From Thermodesulfobacterium thermophilum DSM 1276 (GTDB lineage: Bacteria; Desulfobacterota; Thermodesulfobacteria; Thermodesulfobacteriales; Thermodesulfobacteriaceae), in NCBI RefSeq assembly GCF_000421605.1, contig NZ_ATXI01000008.1, positions 1-64,000 of the forward strand: a stretch of DNA of 64,000 nt, given 5' to 3'. This document shows positions 43,885 through 53,262 of the stretch, piece by piece (position 1 is the stretch's first letter; every line of letters starts with the position of its first letter). A program made the position numbers and the translations under genes. Under the pieces are notes generated by a model. That model saw only the letters and a list, made by a program, of their open reading frames with translations, was not told where the DNA came from and searched no databases.

Positions 43885-45354
43885 ATGGAGTTTTTACAAA
43901 ACAATCTACTTTCGGTAATATTATGGCTCCCTTTATTAGGGGCTTTACCGATTTTTCTTTTAGGAAAAAGATTTGAATATACAGCCAAATGCATAGCACT
44001 TTTTACGATGTTGATAGACTTTGGTTTGTCGGTTTTACTTCTATTTTCCTTTGATTTTCAAAATCCTGGGTTTCAGTTTGTAGAAAAGAGACTCTGGATA
44101 GACTCTTTAAACAGTTATTATTTTCTTGGGGTAGACGGTATAAGCATCCTTTTTATACCTCTTACTACCCTTACCACCTTACTTTGTATCACCATTTCCT
44201 GGGATTCCATCAAGGAAAAGGTCAGGGAGTTTTATTTAGCTCTCCTTTTTACCAACATAGCGATTGTAGGGACCCTTTGTGCCCTTGACCTGCTTCTTTT
44301 TTATGTATTTTGGGAGGCGATGCTTATTCCGATGTATCTTATCATAGGGATTTGGGGAGGACCAAGAAGGATCTATTCAACCCTTAAGTTCTTTCTCTAT
44401 ACCTTTTTTGGGTCAGTTTTTATGCTGATTGCCATTATCTATCTTTTCCTTAAATTTGGAACTTTTGATTACACCAAGCTTTTAGGGGTTCCTCTTGGGG
44501 GTTTGACTGAGAAACTTTTGTTTTTAGGGTTTGCCCTTGCCTTTGCGATAAAAATTCCTATGTGGCCTGTTCATACCTGGTTACCTGATGCTCACACTGA
44601 AGCTCCTACCGCTGGGTCTGTTATCTTAGCTGGTATTTTGATTAAGCTTGGGGCATACGGTTTTCTAAGGTTCGGGTTACCCATGTTTCCTCATGCAGCC
44701 CAGGAGTTTGCTCCGTTATTACTTTTACTTTCGGTGATAGCTATCATCTACGGAGGTTTGGCCTGTCTTGCTCAGGATGACTTAAAAAGGCTTATTGCCT
44801 ATAGCTCGGTTAGTCATATGGGTTTTGTAACCCTGGGAATTTTTGCCTTTAATCCTATAGCTATGAAAGGAGCTATCTTACAGATGATTAACCATGGAAT
44901 CGTAACCGGTGCTTTGTTTATGTGTGTAGGCATTGTTTATGACCGTACTCATAGCCGTGCGATAAGCTATTATGGAGGGCTTGCCTCTGTCATGCCTGTT
45001 TATGCTACCTTTTTTATGATTTTTACGTTAGCCTCGATCGGCCTTCCAGGAACCAACGGTTTTATCGGGGAGTTTCTGATCCTTTTAGGGACTTTCTTTA
45101 CCAACAAACTCTTGGTTGTGTTCGCTGCCTTAGGTCTTATCATCGGGGCAGGTTATATGCTTTGGCTTTACCAGCGGGTATTTTTTGAAAGGGTAAATCC
45201 TAATATAGAAGGGTTAGCACCTTTAAGGGTTAACGAATTTTTATCCTTGCTGCCTATGTTGGTTCTGGTGTTCTTGATAGGGCTTTATCCTAAACTCTTC
45301 TTAGACTACATGACCACCTCTATCGAGCATTTACTTAATAACCTAAGGTTTTAA
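43885..45354 (+). CDS. nuoM: NADH-quinone oxidoreductase subunit M
   Basis: A 489-residue antiporter-like subunit. It has FYVFWEAMLIPMYLIIGIWGG, the KIPMWPVHTWLPDAHTEAPT motif with key lysine and histidine, and RLIAYSSVSHMGF. It sits between nuoL and nuoN with short gaps and an AAGGAGG ahead of nuoN. Confidence 0.97.
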   Translation: MEFLQNNLLSVILWLPLLGALPIFLLGKRFEYTAKCIALFTMLIDFGLSVLLLFSFDFQNPGFQFVEKRLWIDSLNSYYFLGVDGISILFIPLTTLTTLLCITISWDSIKEKVREFYLALLFTNIAIVGTLCALDLLLFYVFWEAMLIPMYLIIGIWGGPRRIYSTLKFFLYTFFGSVFMLIAIIYLFLKFGTFDYTKLLGVPLGGLTEKLLFLGFALAFAIKIPMWPVHTWLPDAHTEAPTAGSVILAGILIKLGAYGFLRFGLPMFPHAAQEFAPLLLLLSVIAIIYGGLACLAQDDLKRLIAYSSVSHMGFVTLGIFAFNPIAMKGAILQMINHGIVTGALFMCVGIVYDRTHSRAISYYGGLASVMPVYATFFMIFTLASIGLPGTNGFIGEFLILLGTFFTNKLLVVFAALGLIIGAGYMLWLYQRVFFERVNPNIEGLAPLRVNEFLSLLPMLVLVFLIGLYPKLFLDYMTTSIEHLLNNLRF

Positions 45355-45368
45355 GGAGGCTTACAATT

Positions 45369-46817
45369 ATGACCATAGAGCTTAACTTTGGAGTGATACT
45401 TTCTGAGATTCTTCTTTTGCTAGTAGGTTGTTTTATTTTTCTTTTTGATAGATTTTTTAAAAACAAAGGATATGCCTTTTGGTTAACCCTTTTGTCTCTT
45501 TTGATAGCAAGTGGTGTGCTTTTAATCTCGCCTTTTGGAGGGTTTACGTTAAGTTATCAAAACGATTTTTTCTCGATAGTCTTTAAGTTTATCGTTTTGT
45601 TTGGTGCCTTTTTGGTTGTTATCCTTTCTAAGAACTATCTTACCTATCATTCACAGCTTAACTACGGGGAGTATTATGGGTTTTTGATCCTTTCTCTGAT
45701 AGGTGCTTTTTTGATGCTTTCTTCTATGGATTTGATCACCATGTATCTTTCGATGGAGCTGATGAGTTTCCCTGTATACCTTTTGATAGCGTTAAACTTT
45801 GCCCAACAGCGTAAATCCTTAGAAGGTTCTTTTAAATACTTCCTGGCTGGAGCTATGGGGTCGGTATTTTTACTTTTGGGTATGGGGTTGGTTTATAGTG
45901 CTACCGGATCTTTGTTTTTTATGCAGATTGCCCAAAGTCTGTTTGGTAAGGCAGAGTTAACCTATGTGCTGTTAGGATTTTTGTTTATTTTGGCAGGTTT
46001 TTCGGTGAAGATGTCCTTTGTGCCTTTTCATATGTGGGCTCCTGATGCTTATGAAAGCGCACCCTTGCCTATAACCTCCTTTATCGCCTCCATAATCAAG
46101 TTTGTGGTTATAGCCTGTCTGATAAAGTTGCTTATGGTAGCCTTTATTCCTTTAAAAGCCAAGATAGGGCAAATACTTATTCCTGTGGTTTTGTTAACCA
46201 TTCTTATCGGAAATGTGCTTGCTATCAAGCAAGACCATCTGATAAGGATGCTTGCCTTTTCCTCTATTGCACATGCAGGTTATGCTGGTTTAGGCCTGAT
46301 TACTGGAGACCTGATAGGCTATAGCTTTACGATTTTTTACCTTTGGGTTTATCTTATCATGACCATAGGAATGTTTAGTATAGCGGTGTTTTTGGCCAAC
46401 TACCAAAAGGATCTTCTTTATATACCTAAACTGTCAGGCTTGAGCCAAATCTCCCCTGGGCTTAGTTTTTTAACCTTGATTTTTATGTTTGCTTTAGCAG
46501 GGATTCCTCCGACAGCAGGTTTTATGGGAAAATTTTATCTTTTTATCGGTTTGGTTAAGTCAGGATATATCTGGGTAGCTATCTTAGCTGTTCTTTTTTC
46601 AGTGATAGGGGCTTATCCTTATCTTAGGGTTTTAAAGTTTATCTACATGGAAAAAACTGAGGAAACCTTTTCCTACCGTTGGGAACCTGGGGTTTGGTTC
46701 CCTGTGAGTATAACCGCTTTTCTTACCCTTTTGATCGGTATCTACCCCAAACCTTGGGTAGACATGGTTTACAGAACCCTTTATCTTTATCTTACCTTTC
46801 TTTTTTATCCATACTAA
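45369..46817 (+). CDS. nuoN: NADH-quinone oxidoreductase subunit N
   Basis: A 482-residue antiporter-like subunit. SMELMSFPVYLLIALN, the KMSFVPFHMWAPDAYE motif and MLAFSSIAHAGYA define it. It closes an eleven-gene set nuoABCDHIJKLMN. No nuoE, nuoF or nuoG precedes, interrupts or follows it; the next gene is flagellar. Confidence 0.96.
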   Translation: MTIELNFGVILSEILLLLVGCFIFLFDRFFKNKGYAFWLTLLSLLIASGVLLISPFGGFTLSYQNDFFSIVFKFIVLFGAFLVVILSKNYLTYHSQLNYGEYYGFLILSLIGAFLMLSSMDLITMYLSMELMSFPVYLLIALNFAQQRKSLEGSFKYFLAGAMGSVFLLLGMGLVYSATGSLFFMQIAQSLFGKAELTYVLLGFLFILAGFSVKMSFVPFHMWAPDAYESAPLPITSFIASIIKFVVIACLIKLLMVAFIPLKAKIGQILIPVVLLTILIGNVLAIKQDHLIRMLAFSSIAHAGYAGLGLITGDLIGYSFTIFYLWVYLIMTIGMFSIAVFLANYQKDLLYIPKLSGLSQISPGLSFLTLIFMFALAGIPPTAGFMGKFYLFIGLVKSGYIWVAILAVLFSVIGAYPYLRVLKFIYMEKTEETFSYRWEPGVWFPVSITAFLTLLIGIYPKPWVDMVYRTLYLYLTFLFYPY

Positions 46818-46945
46818 ACACCTTTAGGAAATCTTTTCCCTTCTCTTTATCAATAAACAGGACTAATTTTTCCTGCCCTGATCTAACTCCTTTTCGGCTA
46901 ACCTTTCATTTTTCTTAAGTTTTGCCAAAGCCTAAGTTTTCAAAT

Positions 46946-46963
46946 TTAGGCACACTTTTTGAT
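46946..46963 (+). promoter_or_regulatory. sigma-54-like promoter ahead of fliK
   Basis: The sequence TTAGGCACACTTTTTGAT has the -24 GG (46949-46950) and a -12 pair GA (46961-46962) at the correct 10-base spacing; GGCAC matches the consensus and the final C of the -12 GC is replaced by A. It lies 34 bases ahead of the fliK ATG. Hook operons are sigma-54 controlled in many polar flagellates. Confidence 0.5.
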
Positions 46964-46995
46964 TTTAAATTAAAAAAGCCTTGAGGGGAGCTAAG

Positions 46996-48636
46996 ATGAA
47001 GATAAATTTAAATTCAAATAATTGTTCCTGTGGCAACCTTTTTTTATCTAATGGGGGTATTTCAGGAGAGATTAATCAGGAATTTAACTTTCTACAAGTT
47101 ATCCTTCTTTATTTGCTTTCTAACGGAGATCCTTCTTCTCAGCTGTTGAGTTCTCAGGGTATAAACGCAGACCAAGTTCAGGGTTTAATACAGACTAAAG
47201 GAACACAAACTGAAGGTCTGTCTCACACTAAGATTTTTCAAAAAGACCAAGCTCAAGATGAGGACCTGCAAGGTGTGTGGAGTTTTTTGTTTTGGGGATA
47301 TTTGGTTGATAGGACAGGTATTAACTTGGATGGAGTTATTCAATCCATATCTAAAGAAGGATTAACAGAGGTTTTTGGGTTAAATCTAAACCAAAAGGCG
47401 TTGGGAGAACTTTTGGATAGATTTTTAATTAATCCCTCAGAAAAACTTAGGGTTTATGAAGAATTGAACAAACTTTTATCTTTACCTGACCTTAAAACTG
47501 ATTTTCTAACCTGGCTAAACCATAAGATAGAAAATGGATTTCAGTCTAACGAAGAGATGACGTCTCTTTGGGCTTATTCGTTTTTTAAGATAAAAATTGA
47601 TCTACCTGTTACGGAGGAAGAGCAAAATTTACTCCAAGGACAAAAATTACAAACAGTTTTAGAGGGAAAGGATGGTTTATCTTTTCAGAACTTGATACAA
47701 AAACTTGAAGAAAGATTAAAGACCGAGGTTTTTTCTGATAAAAACTTTTTAGGGTTAAATCCAAGGTTGTTAGAGGTTGTAAATCAAGCTGAGGCACGTT
47801 TAAAGGAAGGTTTTATAACCAATAATCAGGTTGTCGATAGTTTGTTTAATAAGTTAAGAGAAAGATTGTCTGAACAACAGACTATTTTAGGGGAGAGAAA
47901 TGCAGAAGTAAAGGGTTTGAACTTGGCTGAAGCCCCGTTTGAGGTGATTAAGGGATTATCTACTAAGCCTTCAGGTCCTCAAGAGGTTTCAGATAAAAGT
48001 GTTGGGATGTTTGAAAAATATTTTGAAAGGATTAAAGAAAAAGGGACTTTTTTAGCTGAGGGTATCTCCTTATCAAAGGAAAAACAGGGAGTTTTTCAAG
48101 AAGGGCAGGGAGAGTTAACACGGTTTCAATTTTTTTACCATCAAGTGTCTCACCTAAAGACTGAGGATCAGCACATGGTAAACATAGAGACTGTAAAGTT
48201 CTTAGAAGGAGATAAGATGTCTCCTCAGTTTTTTGAGTTTGTGAAGAGGTTTTCGGCAGAGGTCCTTCCAGAAGGAGAAAAGAAGGCTTATGTAAGGCTT
48301 GAACCTCCCCATTTAGGAGGTCTTGATTTAGAGATTAAGGTTAAAGAAAAAGAGGTAATCATCGTAGCCAGGGTGGAGAAAGAGGAGGCCTTTCGTGAAC
48401 TTCAAAATAACGTTGAAACCATAAAAGAAAGTTTAAAAGAACTTGGGCTCTCTCTTAAAGATTTCCAGACCCAGCTTAACTGGGGTTATCAGGGGTTTGC
48501 AGGTGGATCTGGAGAGAAAAGAGAGGGGCCTAAGGGGTTAAAAACCGGTTTAGAAGCACAAAGTCAAGATCCTAATATTTTACCCCCTGAGAAAGGGTTC
48601 AAAAACCTAAAGGGAAAACATTATTTTATCGTTTAA
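46996..48636 (+). CDS. fliK: flagellar hook-length control protein FliK
   Basis: A 546-residue secreted ruler that measures the hook and switches export specificity. The N-terminal 400 residues are low in conservation, as in the family. The C-terminal Flg_hook domain (about residues 415-490) shows the conserved YVRLEPPHLGGLDLEIKV stretch and a following LKELGLSL. The ATG at 46996 is chosen because GAGGGGAG lies just upstream; a TTG at 46981 is in frame but overlaps that site. It starts a four-gene hook operon. Confidence 0.85.
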   Translation: MKINLNSNNCSCGNLFLSNGGISGEINQEFNFLQVILLYLLSNGDPSSQLLSSQGINADQVQGLIQTKGTQTEGLSHTKIFQKDQAQDEDLQGVWSFLFWGYLVDRTGINLDGVIQSISKEGLTEVFGLNLNQKALGELLDRFLINPSEKLRVYEELNKLLSLPDLKTDFLTWLNHKIENGFQSNEEMTSLWAYSFFKIKIDLPVTEEEQNLLQGQKLQTVLEGKDGLSFQNLIQKLEERLKTEVFSDKNFLGLNPRLLEVVNQAEARLKEGFITNNQVVDSLFNKLRERLSEQQTILGERNAEVKGLNLAEAPFEVIKGLSTKPSGPQEVSDKSVGMFEKYFERIKEKGTFLAEGISLSKEKQGVFQEGQGELTRFQFFYHQVSHLKTEDQHMVNIETVKFLEGDKMSPQFFEFVKRFSAEVLPEGEKKAYVRLEPPHLGGLDLEIKVKEKEVIIVARVEKEEAFRELQNNVETIKESLKELGLSLKDFQTQLNWGYQGFAGGSGEKREGPKGLKTGLEAQSQDPNILPPEKGFKNLKGKHYFIV

Positions 48637-48650
48637 GGAGGAAAAAGGTT

Positions 48651-49331
48651 ATGGCTACCACCCCGGTTAACACCAATAGTTCTACCATTAGTTCAGTAAA
48701 CAGCTCTTCTCAGAATACCCAGAGAACACCTAAAAAAGTTTTACAAAAAGATGATTTTATAAAACTTTTTGTTACTCAACTTCAGTATCAAGACCCTATG
48801 AAACCTCTTGAAAACAACGATATGGCTATTCAACTTGCTTTGTTCAATCAGGTAGACCAGCTTTTTAACATAAACGACACCTTAAAGAGTTTGGTTGACC
48901 TTGGTAAAAACCTTAATCTTACCTATGTCTCAAGTTTGGTAGATAAAAAGGTAAAGGTAGATTCAAACATAGGAAGGGTAGAGCAAGGTCAGTTTTTAGG
49001 GGGTGAGTTTAAGGTTGAGGGGTTTGTCACCGGAGGAGAAATAGTTATAAGGGATTCTAAAGGTAATCTGGTAAAAAAGATAACCCTTACAGACCTTAAA
49101 GAAGGGATCTATAAGATAGAATGGGATGGAAAGGATCAGGCAGGAAACTCTGTGCCTGATGGTAACTATACCTTTTCTATCCTCCTTTTTGATGGTAAAA
49201 CGGTCAATTCGGTAAAACCAACGATGGTAGCTAAAGTTACAGGAGCTAAGTTAGGGGAAGAAAACAGGCTTGTGATAAACGGGGTCCAGGAAATTAACCT
49301 TTCTGACATCAAAGAATTGATAGGAGGTTAA
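48651..49331 (+). CDS. flgD: flagellar hook capping protein FlgD
   Basis: A 226-residue scaffold that caps the growing hook. The N-terminal half has the secretion/cap segment FIKLFVTQLQYQDPMKPLENNDM; the second half carries FlgD Ig-like and tudor-like folds (IEWDGKDQAGNSVPDGNYTF). Preceded by AAGGAGGAAAAAGG. Adjacent to both hook genes. Confidence 0.93.
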   Translation: MATTPVNTNSSTISSVNSSSQNTQRTPKKVLQKDDFIKLFVTQLQYQDPMKPLENNDMAIQLALFNQVDQLFNINDTLKSLVDLGKNLNLTYVSSLVDKKVKVDSNIGRVEQGQFLGGEFKVEGFVTGGEIVIRDSKGNLVKKITLTDLKEGIYKIEWDGKDQAGNSVPDGNYTFSILLFDGKTVNSVKPTMVAKVTGAKLGEENRLVINGVQEINLSDIKELIGG

Positions 49332-49334
49332 GAA

Positions 49335-50738
49335 ATGGGACTTTTTGGTGCCATGTATATAGGATATAGCGGGGTGTTAACCACTTCTATGGGAATGAAT
49401 GTTTCTGCAGACAACATCTCTAACCTTAACACCACCGGGTTTAAAGGAAGTAGGTATGAGTTTGCCAATGCCCTGGTAGAAGCTTATGCAGAAACCTTTA
49501 GAAGAGAAAAAGGTTTGGGAAGTAACGTAAAGGCTATAAGAACGCTTTTTAACCAAGGGGCTATCGTAACCACAGATTCTCCAACTGACCTTGCCATCTC
49601 TGGTAAGGGCTTCTTTGTGGTCTCAGACCAAAAGGGAAATATTTTTTTTACTCGGGATGGACAGTTTTTTGTTAACCAGGTAGACGAACAACACTTGGCC
49701 TTACAAAACAGTATGGGACTTTACCTTTTGGGTTCAGATCCAGATGCAACTTCAGCCGATTTAACCAATCTTAAACCATATCTTATCCCTAAGGTTATGC
49801 CTCCTAAAAGCACATCTAACATAGACCTTCAGCTTATCTTTGATAGCACCAAACCTGTTGAACCTATAGACGATCCACTTTGGCAAAGTTATGATGCAAC
49901 CTCTTCTAACATAATAGAAAATCAGAAGTTTGATTATGTCTTTGATTTTTATGGTTATGATTCCTTTGGGAACAAGACTAACTTTAAGCTTTATGTAGAC
50001 CGCACTTCAAATCTTAATGAATATGAGCTTTTGTTTGCCCTGGAAGACCCCACCTTAGACGGAAGAGGTTCAGGGAAATATCAAGGGGCATTTTTGTATG
50101 GAAGGCTATCTTTTGGAGGTAACGGAGATATAGTGGGGGCTAATTTTTGGGAGATAACCAACCCTTCTTCCTTTGACCCCACAGTTGACCCACCGATGGA
50201 TTTAACCACTCTTGGAAGACCACAGTTTCAGGTAAACATAGGAGGTGCTACCCAAACCATAACCTTAAACCTTGGTTTCAGGGTAGAACCAGACGGAAGT
50301 ATAACGAGATCTGCCAATCCCAGTAAACTTCAGGCTAACCCTTTTGCTCAGATGTACTTTAACCAAGATGGTTATCCAGTAGGGGTATTTGACAAGATAG
50401 AGGTGATTACCGAAGAAGGTAAGGTGGTTGCCTGGTATACCAACAACAAAAACATAGAGGTTTCAAAGATTTTCTTAGCAGACTTTTCTGGGTATGAAGA
50501 AAATTTGATTAAGGTAGGAAATGGACTTTTTATGGCAAGAGAAGGGGCTCAGCCTTTTATCTTTTCTCCCGGGGTTTTTGAAAGGGGAAGGCTTCTTTCT
50601 GGAGCCCTCGAAAACTCAAACGTAGATTTAGCTTCTGAGATGGTGAGTTTAATTACCTTGCAGAGGGCTTTCCAAAGTAATACCAGGGTGATAACCACCG
50701 CAGACCAGATGTTAGAAGATTTCTTAAGTAAACGATAA
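49335..50738 (+). CDS. flagellar hook protein, first of two
   Basis: A 467-residue FlgE/FlgF/FlgG-family protein. Start MGLFGAMYIGYSGVLTTSMG leads into the conserved DNISNLNTTGFKG; the end has ENSNVDLASEMVSLITLQRAF and QMLEDFL, the coiled terminal pair typical of axial proteins. The middle is smaller than in the second copy. It begins three bases after flgD. It may be a hook subunit, a hook-cap-like variant or the true FlgE; the order flgD-flgE favours FlgE. Confidence 0.82.
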   Translation: MGLFGAMYIGYSGVLTTSMGMNVSADNISNLNTTGFKGSRYEFANALVEAYAETFRREKGLGSNVKAIRTLFNQGAIVTTDSPTDLAISGKGFFVVSDQKGNIFFTRDGQFFVNQVDEQHLALQNSMGLYLLGSDPDATSADLTNLKPYLIPKVMPPKSTSNIDLQLIFDSTKPVEPIDDPLWQSYDATSSNIIENQKFDYVFDFYGYDSFGNKTNFKLYVDRTSNLNEYELLFALEDPTLDGRGSGKYQGAFLYGRLSFGGNGDIVGANFWEITNPSSFDPTVDPPMDLTTLGRPQFQVNIGGATQTITLNLGFRVEPDGSITRSANPSKLQANPFAQMYFNQDGYPVGVFDKIEVITEEGKVVAWYTNNKNIEVSKIFLADFSGYEENLIKVGNGLFMAREGAQPFIFSPGVFERGRLLSGALENSNVDLASEMVSLITLQRAFQSNTRVITTADQMLEDFLSKR

Positions 50739-50772
50739 AAAAATCCGATAAAAATATAAAGGGGGTGTTGAT

Positions 50773-53049
50773 ATGGGTTTGACCGATGCCTTGTTTACAG
50801 GAACAAGTGGGTTGAGGGCCCTTGGACATGGTATGAGCGTAATCGGAGACAATGTTTCTAATTTAAATACTACCGCGTTTAAAGGTGCCAGGATCTCTTT
50901 TAGTGATGTTATGTCTCAAAGTATCAATACCGGGGCTGGCTCAGGACAACTTGGAAGAGGAGCAAGTATTCAGGCACTTTATTCTCTTTTTAATCAAGGG
51001 TCTTTTGAATCAACAGCCAACCCAACTGATATGGCTATAGCCGGATCAGGGTTTTTTATCGTAAAAGACCCTAAAAGTACAGGAAATGTGTTTTACACCA
51101 GAGACGGACAGTTTGTGATAGATAAAACAGGATATTTAGTTAATGCAGGTGGGTTAAGGGTGCAAGGATGGAGGATAGATGAGGTAACCGGAGACATAAC
51201 CGGTGCTATCACCGACATTCAAATAGACCGCTCTTCTCCTCCGGTTAAGACTTCTAAGATAGATGTTATCACAAACTTAGATGCAAGAGAGGAAACAAGA
51301 ACTAAGCTTATTTTTTTAAGCGGAAATCTATACGACGACCCTTCAGACGGAAACTATACTTATTTCCCTAACGCAGGCTATTATGAGGTAGTAATAAGGG
51401 ACGTAGATGGTAAAGACAATAAGATAGGAATAAGACTTGGATATAACGCAGCCACCCAAAAATGGGCCTATGAAATCTATAACTTGGAAACAAACCAGAC
51501 TATAGTCAGTTCTACAGACAGCACCTCAACTAGAGCCTCTTTTGAACTCCCCTCTACCAAAGAGCTAATAAGTTTAGACTGGAGTGGAGTTACCCATGTA
51601 AACGGTGCTAACGACATTAAGATGCCAGGAAGAACAGGAATGATAGAATTGTCAGGTGATGTAGATCCAGATACCTGGGAATACATAGACTTTATTGCTC
51701 CTACTGATCCTCAGGTAATAGATGCTAACGGAACGCAAAGGAAGCTACGTGTGTATATAAGGTATGACAGCACCGATGGCAGGTGGGACTATAGGGTTTT
51801 TGAAAACCCTGCTGCAACCCCTGCAACTAATCCTGATGACCCTACTCAAGAGACAGGGACCCTCCTTGTAAAAGGTGACAACTCTGATGAAACGAACATT
51901 TTCTTCTTTCTTGATGGAACCACTCAAAGGATCAACTTAGACTGGTCTAACTTAGGGTATAGCGGTGGTACACCAACTGCTACAGTGTTTACCTTACAGG
52001 AAACTGATACCCTTCTTTCATACTGGGATGCAAGACAGGATGTTCCTATACCTTCTACCGCCTATTCTTACAGAACAACCCTTACTGTGTATGATTCCCT
52101 TGGGACTCCTCATGAGATTACGGTTTATTATAACCCTACCACCAAAGATAACGTTTACGAATTTTTGGTGGCTTGTAACCCTAATGAAGACGCAAGAGAT
52201 TTTACCAAAGACACCCTTCCTATGCAGTGGCAGTACGAAGAAGGAACGATTACTCAACAGCTTCAAATACCCTCAGGTAATGTGCAGGCTAAGAGTTTAA
52301 AAGGGGTATTGATGTATGGTAGGCTTGAATTTGATAACCAAGGAAATGTAAAAAAGTTTTATGAAACCTACCGTTTGGATGCAAACACCGGGGCTTTAGT
52401 TCAGGTGGTAGATACCTCTGGTAATCCTGTTCCAGACCCGGTGGATAAATTTTCAGCCCTTGGTTCACACGGTTACCCCCTTATGATAGCCGACTTTTTG
52501 GGCATAGATTTTCCATATGATATTTACCCACCAAACTCGCAAGATCAAGGTCTTGTAAGAAATGACCTTCAGCAAATAGAGTTAAACTTTGGATACTTTT
52601 TTAAAGACTCCTGGAGGTCTGAATCTGTAAGAACTACGCAATACGCAACCTCTAATGCCACCATTTTTTACGACCAAGACGGTTTTGGCCCAGGTGCCTT
52701 GGAAAGTATAACTGTAGACAACCAAGGTATTATCACCGGCAATTACTCTAACGGAAGGGTTATTCCTCTCTGGATGGTTTCTTTGGCAAACTTTAACGCT
52801 CCTGAAAGGCTGCAGAAAGTAGGGGGTAATCTCTTTAAAGAAACCACCCACTCAGGACCTCCTGTAACCGGAAAACCAGGTAGCAATGGCCTTGGAACTA
52901 TAGCTCCTAACTCGATAGAACAGTCTAACGTAGACCTGGGAGAACAGTTTGTAAAAATGATTGTCTTTCAGAGAGGCTTCCAGGCTGATTCCCGTATCAT
53001 CACCGTCTCAGATACCATGCTTGAAGAACTGATAAATCTTAAGAGATAA
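50773..53049 (+). CDS. flgE: flagellar hook protein, second of two (large)
   Basis: A 758-residue axial protein. Its ends match those of the upstream gene (MGLTDALFTGTSGLRALGHG, DNVSNLNTTAFKG, then EQSNVDLGEQFVKMI). The middle, about residues 150-620, is much longer and contains extra surface domains with aromatic-rich YYEVVIRDVDG and YNPTTKDNVYEFL parts. Such enlargement is common for hook proteins of polar flagella. Terminator-like stem follows at 53062. GGGGGTG provides the ribosome site. Confidence 0.85.
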   Translation: MGLTDALFTGTSGLRALGHGMSVIGDNVSNLNTTAFKGARISFSDVMSQSINTGAGSGQLGRGASIQALYSLFNQGSFESTANPTDMAIAGSGFFIVKDPKSTGNVFYTRDGQFVIDKTGYLVNAGGLRVQGWRIDEVTGDITGAITDIQIDRSSPPVKTSKIDVITNLDAREETRTKLIFLSGNLYDDPSDGNYTYFPNAGYYEVVIRDVDGKDNKIGIRLGYNAATQKWAYEIYNLETNQTIVSSTDSTSTRASFELPSTKELISLDWSGVTHVNGANDIKMPGRTGMIELSGDVDPDTWEYIDFIAPTDPQVIDANGTQRKLRVYIRYDSTDGRWDYRVFENPAATPATNPDDPTQETGTLLVKGDNSDETNIFFFLDGTTQRINLDWSNLGYSGGTPTATVFTLQETDTLLSYWDARQDVPIPSTAYSYRTTLTVYDSLGTPHEITVYYNPTTKDNVYEFLVACNPNEDARDFTKDTLPMQWQYEEGTITQQLQIPSGNVQAKSLKGVLMYGRLEFDNQGNVKKFYETYRLDANTGALVQVVDTSGNPVPDPVDKFSALGSHGYPLMIADFLGIDFPYDIYPPNSQDQGLVRNDLQQIELNFGYFFKDSWRSESVRTTQYATSNATIFYDQDGFGPGALESITVDNQGIITGNYSNGRVIPLWMVSLANFNAPERLQKVGGNLFKETTHSGPPVTGKPGSNGLGTIAPNSIEQSNVDLGEQFVKMIVFQRGFQADSRIITVSDTMLEELINLKR

Positions 53050-53061
53050 TTTTTTGTTTCT

Positions 53062-53092
53062 CCCTGGGAAGGGTTAGTTAGCCTTCCCAGGG
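53062..53092 (+). terminator. hook operon terminator
   Basis: CCCTGGGAAGG (53062-53072) pairs perfectly with CCTTCCCAGGG (53082-53092) around a 9-base loop. It is followed by TATCTTTCCTTTTTTC. It lies 12 bases after the hook gene stop. Confidence 0.85.
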
Positions 53093-53198
53093 TATCTTTC
53101 CTTTTTTCTAATCCACCCCTTACATCTCCTAAATAAAAGTTATCTACCGGTTAGGTGAAGACTCAAAGGTTATAAAAATAATTTAAAAAATTGATGTC

Positions 53199-53226
53199 TT
53201 GACTTTTAGAGAAAATACTTTATAAT
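53199..53226 (+). promoter_or_regulatory. rubrerythrin promoter
   Basis: TTGACT (53199-53204) and TATAAT (53221-53226) are 16 bases apart. The rubrerythrin start follows 36 bases later with AAGGAGG as ribosome site. The AT-rich stretch around -10 could hold an operator but no clear palindrome is seen. Confidence 0.75.
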
Positions 53227-53262
53227 AATTTTTAAATAAAAAAAATAATAAGGAGGTTAGGT

